Notes under the pieces: model-generated
Database searches by the model: none
What the model was told of the DNA's origin: nothing
What the model saw: the letters and a program-made list of their open reading frames with translations, nothing else
Program-made: the position numbers and the translations under genes
Assembly: GCA_030841195.1 (NCBI GenBank)
Contig: JAVEDA010000185.1
Span: 1 to 15,953 of the forward strand
DNA from: Actinomycetota bacterium
GTDB lineage: Bacteria; Actinomycetota; Actinomycetes; JACCUZ01
DNA: 15,953 nt
Direction: 5' to 3'
Shown here: positions 1-7,019 of the stretch, one piece after another
Numbering within the stretch: position 1 is the first letter of the stretch
Layout of the letters: each line of letters begins with the position of its first letter

Positions 1-2704
1 GCAGCTCGATCTCGCCGCGCCGCGAACGGACCCGGGCCATGGCGCCGTCGACCAGGCCGAGCCGGGTGGCGTCCTCGGGGCTCAGGTAGACCTCGGCCCG
101 CGGGGCGATGGTGTCCAGCGCGAACGACCGCCGGGTCATCGAGCCGGTGTGCCAGTGCTCGAGCAGCCGGCCGGTGTTGAGCACGAACGGGTACTCCTCG
201 TCCGGCAGCTCCTTGGCCGGCAGCCACTCGGCCGGCACCAGGTGGGCAAGGCCGTCGGTGGTGTTGAACCGGTCGTCGAACATCACGACGGTTCCGTCGG
301 AGTGCTCCGGGTCGTCGTTCGGGTACAGCTTGCCGAACGGGCCGAGGTTGTCCCAGCTGAGATTCCGGTAGCTCGGCATCAGCGGCACCATCTCGTCGAA
401 CACCTCGCGCGGCGAGGAGTAGGACCAGTCCAGCCCGACCCGGCGGGCGATCTCCTGGGTGATCCACCAGTCGGCTCGTGCGTCGCCGGGCGGCGGCAGC
501 ACGGTGCGACCGCGCTGCACCCGGCGGTCGGTGTTGGTGTAGGTGCCCTCCTTCTCCAGGTACGACGTCGCCGGCAGGATCACGTCGGCGAACTCGGCCG
601 TCTCGGTGACGAAGATGTCCTGCACCACCAGGAAGTCCAGTGCCGACAAGGCCTTCCGGACCAGGTTGGTGTTCGGGTCGGACATGAAGGGGTTCTCGCC
701 CATCATGTACATCGCGCCGACACCCGGCGTGCCGTCCGGGCCGCCCTCGAGCACCGAGTGGACGATCTCGGTGACAGTCAGCCCGCGCTTCGGTGGCAGC
801 GGCGTACCCCACGCCTGCTCGAACCGGGCCACCACGACGGGGTCGTCGGTGGATTGGTAGTCCGGGAAGTACATCGGGATCAACCCGGAGTCGGACGCGC
901 CCTGCACGTTGTTCTGGCCGCGCAGCGGGTGCAGCCCGGCTCCCGGCTTGCCGACGTTCCCGGTGATGGCGCACAGCGCGATCAGGCAGCGCGCGTTGTC
1001 GGTGCCAGTGGTGTGCTGAGAGATGCCCATGCCCCAGAAGATGATGCCGGCCTTCGCCTCGCCCCAGACCCGGGCGACCCGCCGGATCACGTCGGCCGGC
1101 ACGCCCGTGATCTGCTCGCCGCGCTCCGGCGGGTAGTCGGCCACGGTGCGCGCCAGCTCGTCGTAGTTGCTGGTGCGCTCCGCCACGTAGGCCTCGTCGA
1201 CCAGCCCGAGCCGGATCACCTCGTGCATGACCGAGTTGTAGAACGCGACGTCGGTGCCGGGCTTGAGCTGGCAGTAGATGTCGGCGTGGTCGGCGAGCTT
1301 GTCGGCGCGCGGGTCGACGTAGATGACGGTCATGCCGTCGCGCCGGGCCTGCTTGAAGAAGGACGACGCGACCGGGTGGTTAGCGGTGGCGTTGCTGCCG
1401 GTGATCAGGATGACGTCGGAGTTCGCCACGTCGCCGTACGTCGTGGAGACGGCGCCCGACCCGATGCCCTCGAACAGCGCGGCCACGCTGGAGGCGTGGC
1501 AGAGCCGGGTGCAGTGGTCGACGTTGTTGGTCGTGAACGCGGTCCGCAGCAGCTTCTGGAAGAGGTAGGCCTCCTCGTTGGAGCACTTGGCCGAGCCGAA
1601 GCCCGCGATGCCCGCAGGGCCGCGCTCGGCGTGCACCTCGCGCAGCCGCCGCGCCACCAGGTCCAGCGCCTCGTCCCAGCTGGCCTCGCGGAAGTGCGGC
1701 AGCACCTCGTCGTAGGGGACCAGACCGCCCGGCTTGCGGCGGCGTTTTCCGGTCCCCTGGTCGCCCCCGATGACGTCGCCGGACAGGGGGCCTTTCGGGT
1801 AAGACTCGTCGATCCGGATCAGCGGCACGGTCAGCCGCTGCGGTGACGCCGCGTAGTCCCAGCCGTAGCGGCCCTTGACGCAGAGCCGGCCCTGCGACCC
1901 GGGCTGGTCGCGGCCCTCGGCGAAGGCGATGGCGCCGCGGTCCCGGTCGACGTAGTAGGTGATCGCGCAGCCGACCCCGCAGTAGGGGCAGACGCTGTCG
2001 ACGGCATCGAGCTCGGTCCGCGGCCGGATCGGCACGTCGTGGATCGGCTTGTTGGTGAGGGCGCCGGTGGGGCAGGCGGCCACGCACTCCCCGCACGTGA
2101 CGCAGGACGAGGCGCCCATCGGGTCGTCGAGGTCGAAGGAGATGCGGGTGGCGTAGCCCTTGCCGCTGCGGCCGATCACGTCGTTGCCCTGCAGGTCGTC
2201 GCAGGCGCGCACGCAGCGGTCGCAGAGGATGCAGGAGTCGTGGTCGACCGCGATGACCGGGTTGGACACGTCGGTGCCCCGGCCGGGTCCGCGCGGCAGC
2301 TCGCCGGCCGCGACGTCGTACCGGTCGGCGAGGGCCAGCAGCAGGTTGTCACCGGTCGTCGTCTGCTTCGGGTCGTCCTCGGGCGCGGGCTGGTCGGCGA
2401 GCAGCAGCTCGGTCAGCGTGGCCCGGCTGCGCTCGATGTCGTCGGACGTGGTGGTGACCGCCATGCCGTCCTCGCACGGCCGCACGCAGGACGCGGCGAG
2501 CACCCGCCCGCCGACGTCGACGACGCACATCCGGCAGACCCCGACGGGGTCCATCCGCTCGTCGTGGCAGAGGACCGGGATGTCGATGCCGGCGTCGCGC
2601 GCGGCCGCCCAGATCGTGGTGCCCGCGGCCACCGTCAGGGCCTGGCCGTCGATGGTGACCGCGACGGTCGCCGTGTCGGCCGGCGCGCGAGCAGTCGTGG
2701 TCAC
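1..2704 (-). CDS. fdhF: Formate dehydrogenase alpha subunit, cysteine type, with NuoG-like N-terminus (3' end off window)
   Basis: This molybdo- or tungstopterin enzyme oxidises formate to CO2. I translated 901 codons without a stop; the last part of the C-terminal pterin-binding domain, probably some 60-80 residues, lies beyond the left edge. Domains in order: a [2Fe-2S] ferredoxin domain (C46, C57, C60, C73), two [4Fe-4S] motifs (C158/161/164/168 and C201/204/207/211), the catalytic-domain cluster (C239, C242, C246, C275) with K277 just after it, then the bis-MGD domains. The active-site motif is RLCHASS with C402-H403, where E. coli FdhF has selenocysteine-histidine; C402 is a TGC codon, so no selenocysteine is needed. 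Residues 299-338 form a charged insertion with a KRRRK stretch. The GTG start follows GAGGG by 7 bases and sits 10 bases after the AOR stop. No diaphorase (NuoF-like) partner is visible, so the electron acceptor is unknown. Confidence 0.95.
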   Translation of the reverse strand, partial: MTTTARAPADTATVAVTIDGQALTVAAGTTIWAAARDAGIDIPVLCHDERMDPVGVCRMCVVDVGGRVLAASCVRPCEDGMAVTTTSDDIERSRATLTELLLADQPAPEDDPKQTTTGDNLLLALADRYDVAAGELPRGPGRGTDVSNPVIAVDHDSCILCDRCVRACDDLQGNDVIGRSGKGYATRISFDLDDPMGASSCVTCGECVAACPTGALTNKPIHDVPIRPRTELDAVDSVCPYCGVGCAITYYVDRDRGAIAFAEGRDQPGSQGRLCVKGRYGWDYAASPQRLTVPLIRIDESYPKGPLSGDVIGGDQGTGKRRRKPGGLVPYDEVLPHFREASWDEALDLVARRLREVHAERGPAGIAGFGSAKCSNEEAYLFQKLLRTAFTTNNVDHCTRLCHASSVAALFEGIGSGAVSTTYGDVANSDVILITGSNATANHPVASSFFKQARRDGMTVIYVDPRADKLADHADIYCQLKPGTDVAFYNSVMHEVIRLGLVDEAYVAERTSNYDELARTVADYPPERGEQITGVPADVIRRVARVWGEAKAGIIFWGMGISQHTTGTDNARCLIALCAITGNVGKPGAGLHPLRGQNNVQGASDSGLIPMYFPDYQSTDDPVVVARFEQAWGTPLPPKRGLTVTEIVHSVLEGGPDGTPGVGAMYMMGENPFMSDPNTNLVRKALSALDFLVVQDIFVTETAEFADVILPATSYLEKEGTYTNTDRRVQRGRTVLPPPGDARADWWITQEIARRVGLDWSYSSPREVFDEMVPLMPSYRNLSWDNLGPFGKLYPNDDPEHSDGTVVMFDDRFNTTDGLAHLVPAEWLPAKELPDEEYPFVLNTGRLLEHWHTGSMTRRSFALDTIAPRAEVYLSPEDATRLGLVDGAMARVRSRRGEIEL

Positions 2705-2714
2705 GTGGTCACCC

Positions 2715-4517
2715 TCACCCGTCGTACGCCGGCATGTCCACCATGGCTGACATCGGGCGGCCGCTTGCGTCCAGACCCCGGGCGGCCCAGTAGCCGTCGA
2801 CCATGGCCCGCAGCCGCTCGGGGGTGAGCGCGGCGGTGCGCCCGGAGCCCATCTCCAGGGTCTCCTCGAGCAGCCGGGCCGGCAGCCAGTCGTCCTCGGG
2901 CTGCCAGCCCTCGCGGATGTTGTAGGCGCGCTTCGACAGCACGATCCGGCGGGCGGTGTCGTGCAGCTCGGCGGCGTCGACGTCCCAGCCGGTGACCAGG
3001 GAAAGGAGCTGGGCCCACTCGGCCCACGGGTCGGTGAAGACACCGCGGAGGAACTTGCACAGGATCAGCGAGTCCATCACCGCCGCGCGGTCCTCGGTCT
3101 CGACGGCCGCGGCGACGTGCGCGGGCCCGCCGTCGAGGCGGTCGAGGTCACCGCCCAGGTCGGCCTCGTAGGCACCGGACCGGTTGTGGTCGGCACCGCG
3201 GGCGTTGACGGCCAGGCCGAGCGCCATCGCGTGCAGGGACCGCGGCTCGTAGCCGGGCAGCTCGAGACCCTTGACGTGCGGGGCGAAGTCGGCCGAGCCC
3301 TGGCCGACCTCGGCTGCCGCCCGCCGCGAGCCCAGTGCGAGCAGCGGCCCCAGGCCGGTGCCGCTGCCGATCTCGTCCAGCGCCCGCAGCAGCGCCGCGC
3401 CGTCGCCGAACCGCAGCCACGGTGCGTCCAGCAGACCCTTCTCGGCGCACTCCATCGCCCAGGCGATGGTGCCGCCGGCCGAGATGGTGTCGATGCCCAG
3501 GTCGTCGCACCGGGCGCTCGCCTCGAGCACGTCGTCGGGGTCCGACACCCCGCACATCGGGCCGAGGGCGAACACGTTCTCGTACTCGACCCGCATCGTC
3601 CGGCCGCCGCGCCCGGGCGAGAGCTGGTAGATGTGCTCGCAGCCGATCGTGCAGGAAGCGCAGCTGTTCTTCGTGGTGCCGCGCAGCTCGGCCAGCTCCT
3701 CCGCGGCGAGAGCCGGCGCGCCGTCGAAGCTCGCGGCCTGGAAGTTGCGGGTCGGCAGGGTCGAGAGGGCGTTGAACGCTAGCAGGTTGGCCAGCGTGCC
3801 GAGCTCGCGGTACTTCGCGGTGGCCGCTCCGAACGAGCGGGTCCGCAGGTCCTTGGCGGCCGCCAGCACGCCGGCGGGGTCAGCGGGTGCCACCTTGGTC
3901 CTCGGGCGGACCCCCACGGCCTTCACGTTCTTGGCACCGAGCACCGCACCGAGGCCGCCCCGGCCCGCATGCCGGCCGTCGTGCGAGAGCGTCGCGTACA
4001 GCACGCCGCGCTCTCCCGCCGGGCCGATGGCGGCGACCTTGAACGCGCGGCCGAACCGTTCGCGCACCGACACCTCGGTGTCCGCTGCCGACCGGCCGAC
4101 CTCGCCGTCGGCCGGCTCGAGCCGCACGTCCGCGCCGTCGACCAGCAGCACGCTGGGCCGGGCCGCTCGGCCGACGACGACGATCGCGTCGTGCCCGGTG
4201 AGCTTGCCGGCGATGGCGAAGTGGCTCGACGCCAGCGCGTCGGTGAGCATCCCGGTCAGCGGGGACTTGGCCACCACGGCGAACTTCGCGCTGGTCGTCA
4301 GCGGCGTGCCCACCAACGGGGAGAAGACGAAGGCCAGCGGTGCGTCCGGCCCGAGCGGGTCGACGCCCGCCGGGGCCAGGTCGGTGAGCAGTCGTACGCC
4401 GAGCCCGGCACCACCGACGTGCTCGCGCAGGGTCCGGTCGTCGAGCTCGACGGCCTGGCTGGTCCCGTCCGTGACGTCGACGACCAGGGCGCGACCGAAG
4501 TAGCCGCCGGGTGTCAT
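2715..4517 (-). CDS. aor: Aldehyde:ferredoxin oxidoreductase family tungstoenzyme
   Basis: The protein has 600 residues, the normal length for the AOR family, which oxidises aldehydes to carboxylic acids with a tungsto-bispterin and passes electrons to a [4Fe-4S] cluster. The N-terminal pterin domain starts with GYFGRALVVDV and contains the family's GHDAIVVVGRA and GAKNVKAVGV stretches. The cluster ligands are CASCTIGC (C286, C289, C293) and a distant C487 in LILCKF, closely matching the spacing in Pyrococcus AOR. The ATG overlaps the stop of the MobA-MoaD gene (ATGA), which implies translational coupling. The same frame stays open upstream to about 5378, but that extension is an arginine/glycine-rich shadow of mobA and is rejected. 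The real substrate is unknown. With formate dehydrogenase next door, formaldehyde is an attractive guess; other aldehydes are equally allowed by the sequence. No AorA/AorC-like partner is visible. Confidence 0.93.
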   Translation of the reverse strand: MTPGGYFGRALVVDVTDGTSQAVELDDRTLREHVGGAGLGVRLLTDLAPAGVDPLGPDAPLAFVFSPLVGTPLTTSAKFAVVAKSPLTGMLTDALASSHFAIAGKLTGHDAIVVVGRAARPSVLLVDGADVRLEPADGEVGRSAADTEVSVRERFGRAFKVAAIGPAGERGVLYATLSHDGRHAGRGGLGAVLGAKNVKAVGVRPRTKVAPADPAGVLAAAKDLRTRSFGAATAKYRELGTLANLLAFNALSTLPTRNFQAASFDGAPALAAEELAELRGTTKNSCASCTIGCEHIYQLSPGRGGRTMRVEYENVFALGPMCGVSDPDDVLEASARCDDLGIDTISAGGTIAWAMECAEKGLLDAPWLRFGDGAALLRALDEIGSGTGLGPLLALGSRRAAAEVGQGSADFAPHVKGLELPGYEPRSLHAMALGLAVNARGADHNRSGAYEADLGGDLDRLDGGPAHVAAAVETEDRAAVMDSLILCKFLRGVFTDPWAEWAQLLSLVTGWDVDAAELHDTARRIVLSKRAYNIREGWQPEDDWLPARLLEETLEMGSGRTAALTPERLRAMVDGYWAARGLDASGRPMSAMVDMPAYDG

Positions 4518-5371
4518 CCGCCGGCGTCCGCGGAGAGGAAGGCGACGGCGTCCCCGGCCATCAGCGGCAGCTCGCCGTCCCGGCCGGTCTGGTCGCCGTT
4601 GACCGCTGCCAGCACGTGCCGGTCGAGGACCAGGTCGACGGCGCGCGCAGCGGCCCCGACGGTCGCGGCCCGGGCGGCCCGCGGCCCGCGGCCGCTGCGG
4701 GTGGCGAGAACGCCGAAGCACTCGATGGTCACCTCCGGGGCCGGGCGGGCCCGAGCGGCGTCGTAGTCGGCCCGCTCGTTGACGTTGACCAGTGACTCGA
4801 GGGTCGGGTCGGCGGTCCGCAGCGCAGCGTCGGCCAGCAGCGCGTCGTCGTCCAGCCGCAGCACGGTCGCGTCCTCGAAGATGAAGGCCGGCCGCAGCCG
4901 GTCGGCCGCGACGAGGGCGGCCACCACCGGGGCGAGGCTGGTCCGGTAGGCAGCCGAGAGGGGCTGCGGGTAGCCGCGGGCCACCGGGAGGACGACGTCG
5001 AGCGCGTCGCCATCGACGGGATGACTGAAGGGCCGCAGCACCCGGCGTACCAGCTCGGCATGCAGGAACGGCAGGTCGGTGGAGCAGACGAACGCCACCT
5101 CGGCCCGGTCGGCCAGCGCCGCCAGCCCGATGGCCATTCCTTGCAGCGGACCGAGCCCCTCGCGCGGGTCGTCGACCACCTCGACGTCGGCCGGGAGGGG
5201 CGGCAGCTCCTGTCCCGGCGCCCGGACCACGACCACCGGCTGCAGACCGGCCCGCTGCAGCACGCCACAGGTGCGCCGCAGCAAGGTCGAGCCGTGCCAC
5301 TCCAGCGCCGCCTTCGGGACGCCCATCCGGGACGACCGGCCGCCGGCGAGGACCAGACCCGCGGCTCTCAT
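4514..5371 (-). CDS. Fused molybdenum cofactor guanylyltransferase (MobA) and MoaD/ThiS-like sulfur carrier
   Basis: This 285-residue protein joins two cofactor-synthesis domains. Residues 1-207 are a MobA-type nucleotidyltransferase: LVLAGGRSSRMGVPKA (6-21) is the GTP-binding loop, CSTDLPFL (96-103) holds the metal-binding aspartate, and NVNERADYD marks the usual MobA end. Residues 213-285 read as a beta-grasp MoaD-like domain, from TIECFGVLA through AAVNGD and LMAGDAVAFL to a C-terminal Gly-Gly, which in MoaD is the thiocarboxylated end that donates sulfur to molybdopterin. MobA adds GMP to molybdopterin to make the dinucleotide cofactor used by FdhF-type enzymes. AOR itself normally uses plain molybdopterin, so the two halves may serve the two downstream enzymes. 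The ATG is chosen because the MobA fold begins there; no good ribosome site precedes it. The MobA half is certain; the MoaD half rests on pattern and the GG end. Confidence 0.88.
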   Translation of the reverse strand: MRAAGLVLAGGRSSRMGVPKAALEWHGSTLLRRTCGVLQRAGLQPVVVVRAPGQELPPLPADVEVVDDPREGLGPLQGMAIGLAALADRAEVAFVCSTDLPFLHAELVRRVLRPFSHPVDGDALDVVLPVARGYPQPLSAAYRTSLAPVVAALVAADRLRPAFIFEDATVLRLDDDALLADAALRTADPTLESLVNVNERADYDAARARPAPEVTIECFGVLATRSGRGPRAARAATVGAAARAVDLVLDRHVLAAVNGDQTGRDGELPLMAGDAVAFLSADAGG

Positions 5372-5409
5372 GCGTCAAGCCTAGCCACGGCCATCCGGTC
5401 GCAGCGCGG

Positions 5410-5568
5410 TCAGGAGAACAGCTCGACGACTTTCTGGAGGGTGGACACGACCCCGTAGGTGAGGGCGGCCAGGACCACTACCCAGAGCAGGATCGCGAGT
5501 GGGGCGGCCAGCCGGTCCTCAGGGGGCTGACCTGCGTTGCGGGCGGTGGAGGCTGAGGTGGTGGTCAT
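5410..5568 (-). CDS. Small single-helix membrane protein, MFS transporter small subunit type
   Basis: This 52-residue ORF starts with MTTTSASTAR and ends with VVELFS. It has a polar N-terminus of about 21 residues and one hydrophobic helix at about residues 22-43 (LAAPLAILLWVVVLAALTYG). Its ATG overlaps the stop of the upstream OFA-type MFS gene in an ATGA joint, so both should be made together. Short one-helix proteins in this position after oxalate/formate-type MFS genes are known and are annotated as MFS transporter small subunits. The position, size and topology all fit, but their biochemical role is not well established. The stop is 38 bases before the MobA-MoaD start. Confidence 0.8.
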   Translation of the reverse strand: MTTTSASTARNAGQPPEDRLAAPLAILLWVVVLAALTYGVVSTLQKVVELFS

Positions 5569-6935
5569 CGCCGGGCTCCTTCGGTGCTGCGCAGGTCGAC
5601 GACGCGGTCATCGGTCGCGGTGGCTTCGGGCTCGTGGTAGCGCTCGTCGACGGGCTTAATGCCGAGGTTCGCAAGGAAGCCGACCACCAGCACGCCGACC
5701 ATGATGTAGAGCGATGTCTGGTACAGGTCGGCACCCTCGAAGCCGGCCGCGGTGCGGTTGTCGGCGATCTTGTTGACGATCAGCGGTCCGGCAACACCCG
5801 CGGCCGACCAGGCGGTGAGCAGCCGTCCGTGGATCGCGCCGACCTCCAGCCCGCCGAAGAGGTCCTTGAGATAGGCCGGCACCGTGGCGAACCCACCGCC
5901 GTAGAAGCTGAGGATCGCGGCCGTGAGGACCACGAAGAGCGCGATCGAGCTGGTGCCGGCGATGGCGACCGTCAGGTAGCAGAGGGCCCCGATGCCGAGG
6001 TAGCCCATGTACATCCGCTTGCGGCCGATGACGTCCGAGGTCGAGGACCAGACGAATCGCCCGGTCATGTTCGCCAGGGAGAGCAGCCCGACGAAGCCGG
6101 CTGCCGCGACCTCGTCGACCGAGCTGAAGAAGTCCTGGATCATCGGTGACGCCTGCTCGAGGATGCCGATGCCGGCGGTGACGTTGCAGAACAGCACCAC
6201 CCAGAGCAGCCAGAAGGACCTGGTACGGATGGCGTTGGCGGCGGTGACGTTCGCCGTCGTCCGCATCCCATGGTGCTCGGTCGGCGCGGTCCAGCCCTCC
6301 GGTGCCCACCCGGGCGCGGGGACCCGGGCGGTGAACGCCCCGAGAGTCATCACGACCAGATAGATCAGCCCGAGCGTCACGAAGCTGGCCGCGATGCCGT
6401 CGCTGCCTCCCCCGCCGTACGTCTCGAGGAGTCTGGTCGTCAACGGCGATGCGATCAGCGCGCCGCCCCCGAAGCCCATGATGGCCAGCCCAGTGGCCAG
6501 GCCCGGCCGGTCCGGGAACCACTTGATCAGGGTGGACACCGGCGAGATGTAGCCGATGCCCAGCCCGATCCCGCCGATGAACCCGTAGCCGAGGTAGACG
6601 AGCCACAGCTGGTCCGAGGCGACGCCGATGGCCGCCACCAGGAACCCGACCGACCAGCAGAGGGCCGCAGCCAGCATCGACTTTCGTGGGCCGCTGCGCT
6701 CCACCCAGGTGCCGAGGAAGGCCGCGGAAAGGCCGAGCATGACGATCGCGATGCTGAAGACGATGCCGATCGCCGTGAGGCTGGAGTCGAAATGCTCGAC
6801 CAGGGGAATCTTAAAGACGCTGAAGGCGTAGACCTGGCCGATGCTCAGGTGCACCGCCAGGGCGGCCGGCGGGAACAACCAGCGCCGGTAGCCGGGTGCT
6901 GCGACGGTGCGGTCGCGGTCGAGGAACGAGGTCAT
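5565..6935 (-). CDS. OFA-family MFS transporter (oxalate/formate antiporter-like)
   Basis: The protein has 456 residues with about 12 predicted membrane helices. It carries the N-terminal hallmark of the OFA branch of MFS carriers, WLFPPAALAVHLSIGQVYAF followed by SVFKIPL, and a GSW/ER-type loop after helix 2-3 (TWVERSGPRKS). OFA members exchange or import small carboxylates such as oxalate and formate. Because a formate dehydrogenase and an AOR lie in the same unit, formate or another acid product is the likely cargo; this is inference. An in-frame ATG 24 bases upstream (6959) is possible, but GGAGGT at 6945-6950 lies 9 bases before the ATG at 6935, so I use that start. It is the first gene of the five-gene unit. 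The last codon overlaps the small-subunit gene. Confidence 0.88.
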   Translation of the reverse strand: MTSFLDRDRTVAAPGYRRWLFPPAALAVHLSIGQVYAFSVFKIPLVEHFDSSLTAIGIVFSIAIVMLGLSAAFLGTWVERSGPRKSMLAAALCWSVGFLVAAIGVASDQLWLVYLGYGFIGGIGLGIGYISPVSTLIKWFPDRPGLATGLAIMGFGGGALIASPLTTRLLETYGGGGSDGIAASFVTLGLIYLVVMTLGAFTARVPAPGWAPEGWTAPTEHHGMRTTANVTAANAIRTRSFWLLWVVLFCNVTAGIGILEQASPMIQDFFSSVDEVAAAGFVGLLSLANMTGRFVWSSTSDVIGRKRMYMGYLGIGALCYLTVAIAGTSSIALFVVLTAAILSFYGGGFATVPAYLKDLFGGLEVGAIHGRLLTAWSAAGVAGPLIVNKIADNRTAAGFEGADLYQTSLYIMVGVLVVGFLANLGIKPVDERYHEPEATATDDRVVDLRSTEGARR

Positions 6936-6944
6936 GGCGAGGCC

Positions 6945-6950
6945 ACCTCC
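6945..6950 (-). promoter_or_regulatory. Ribosome binding site of the OFA transporter
   Basis: GGAGGT on the minus strand, 9 bases before the ATG at 6935. It decides between the two in-frame ATG codons at 6959 and 6935. Confidence 0.7.
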
Positions 6951-6951
6951 G

Positions 6952-6967
6952 GATGACATAGGTCACA
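6952..6967 (-). promoter_or_regulatory. CRP/GlxR-like palindrome upstream of the OFA-AOR-FDH unit
   Basis: The minus strand reads TGTGACCTATGTCATC, matching 8 of 10 defined positions of the CRP-type consensus TGTGA-N6-TCACA, with TA at the centre as in corynebacterial GlxR sites. It lies 17 bases upstream of the transporter start and next to its ribosome site, so a bound regulator here would be expected to repress. I cannot place a convincing -10/-35 pair in this 84-base gap. A chance match cannot be ruled out. Confidence 0.35.
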
Positions 6968-7019
6968 ACGCCACGTACCCCGCCGAACCGGACGTACTCC
7001 TGCGCGCCTGGCCCCGCGC

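Noticed and set aside
1499..1501. Selenocysteine at the formate dehydrogenase active site
   Set aside because: The active-site RLCHASS codon is TGC, not TGA, so this is a cysteine enzyme.
149..1846. Long plus-strand open frame antisense to the formate dehydrogenase gene
   Set aside because: It is a high-GC shadow frame with no recognisable motif; the minus strand codes a full set of Fe-S and pterin motifs.
4518..5378. An open frame extending the AOR gene upstream to give an 887-residue protein
   Set aside because: The added residues are arginine/glycine-rich and low-complexity, opposite a clear MobA-MoaD frame; AOR homologues begin at about the ATG at 4517.
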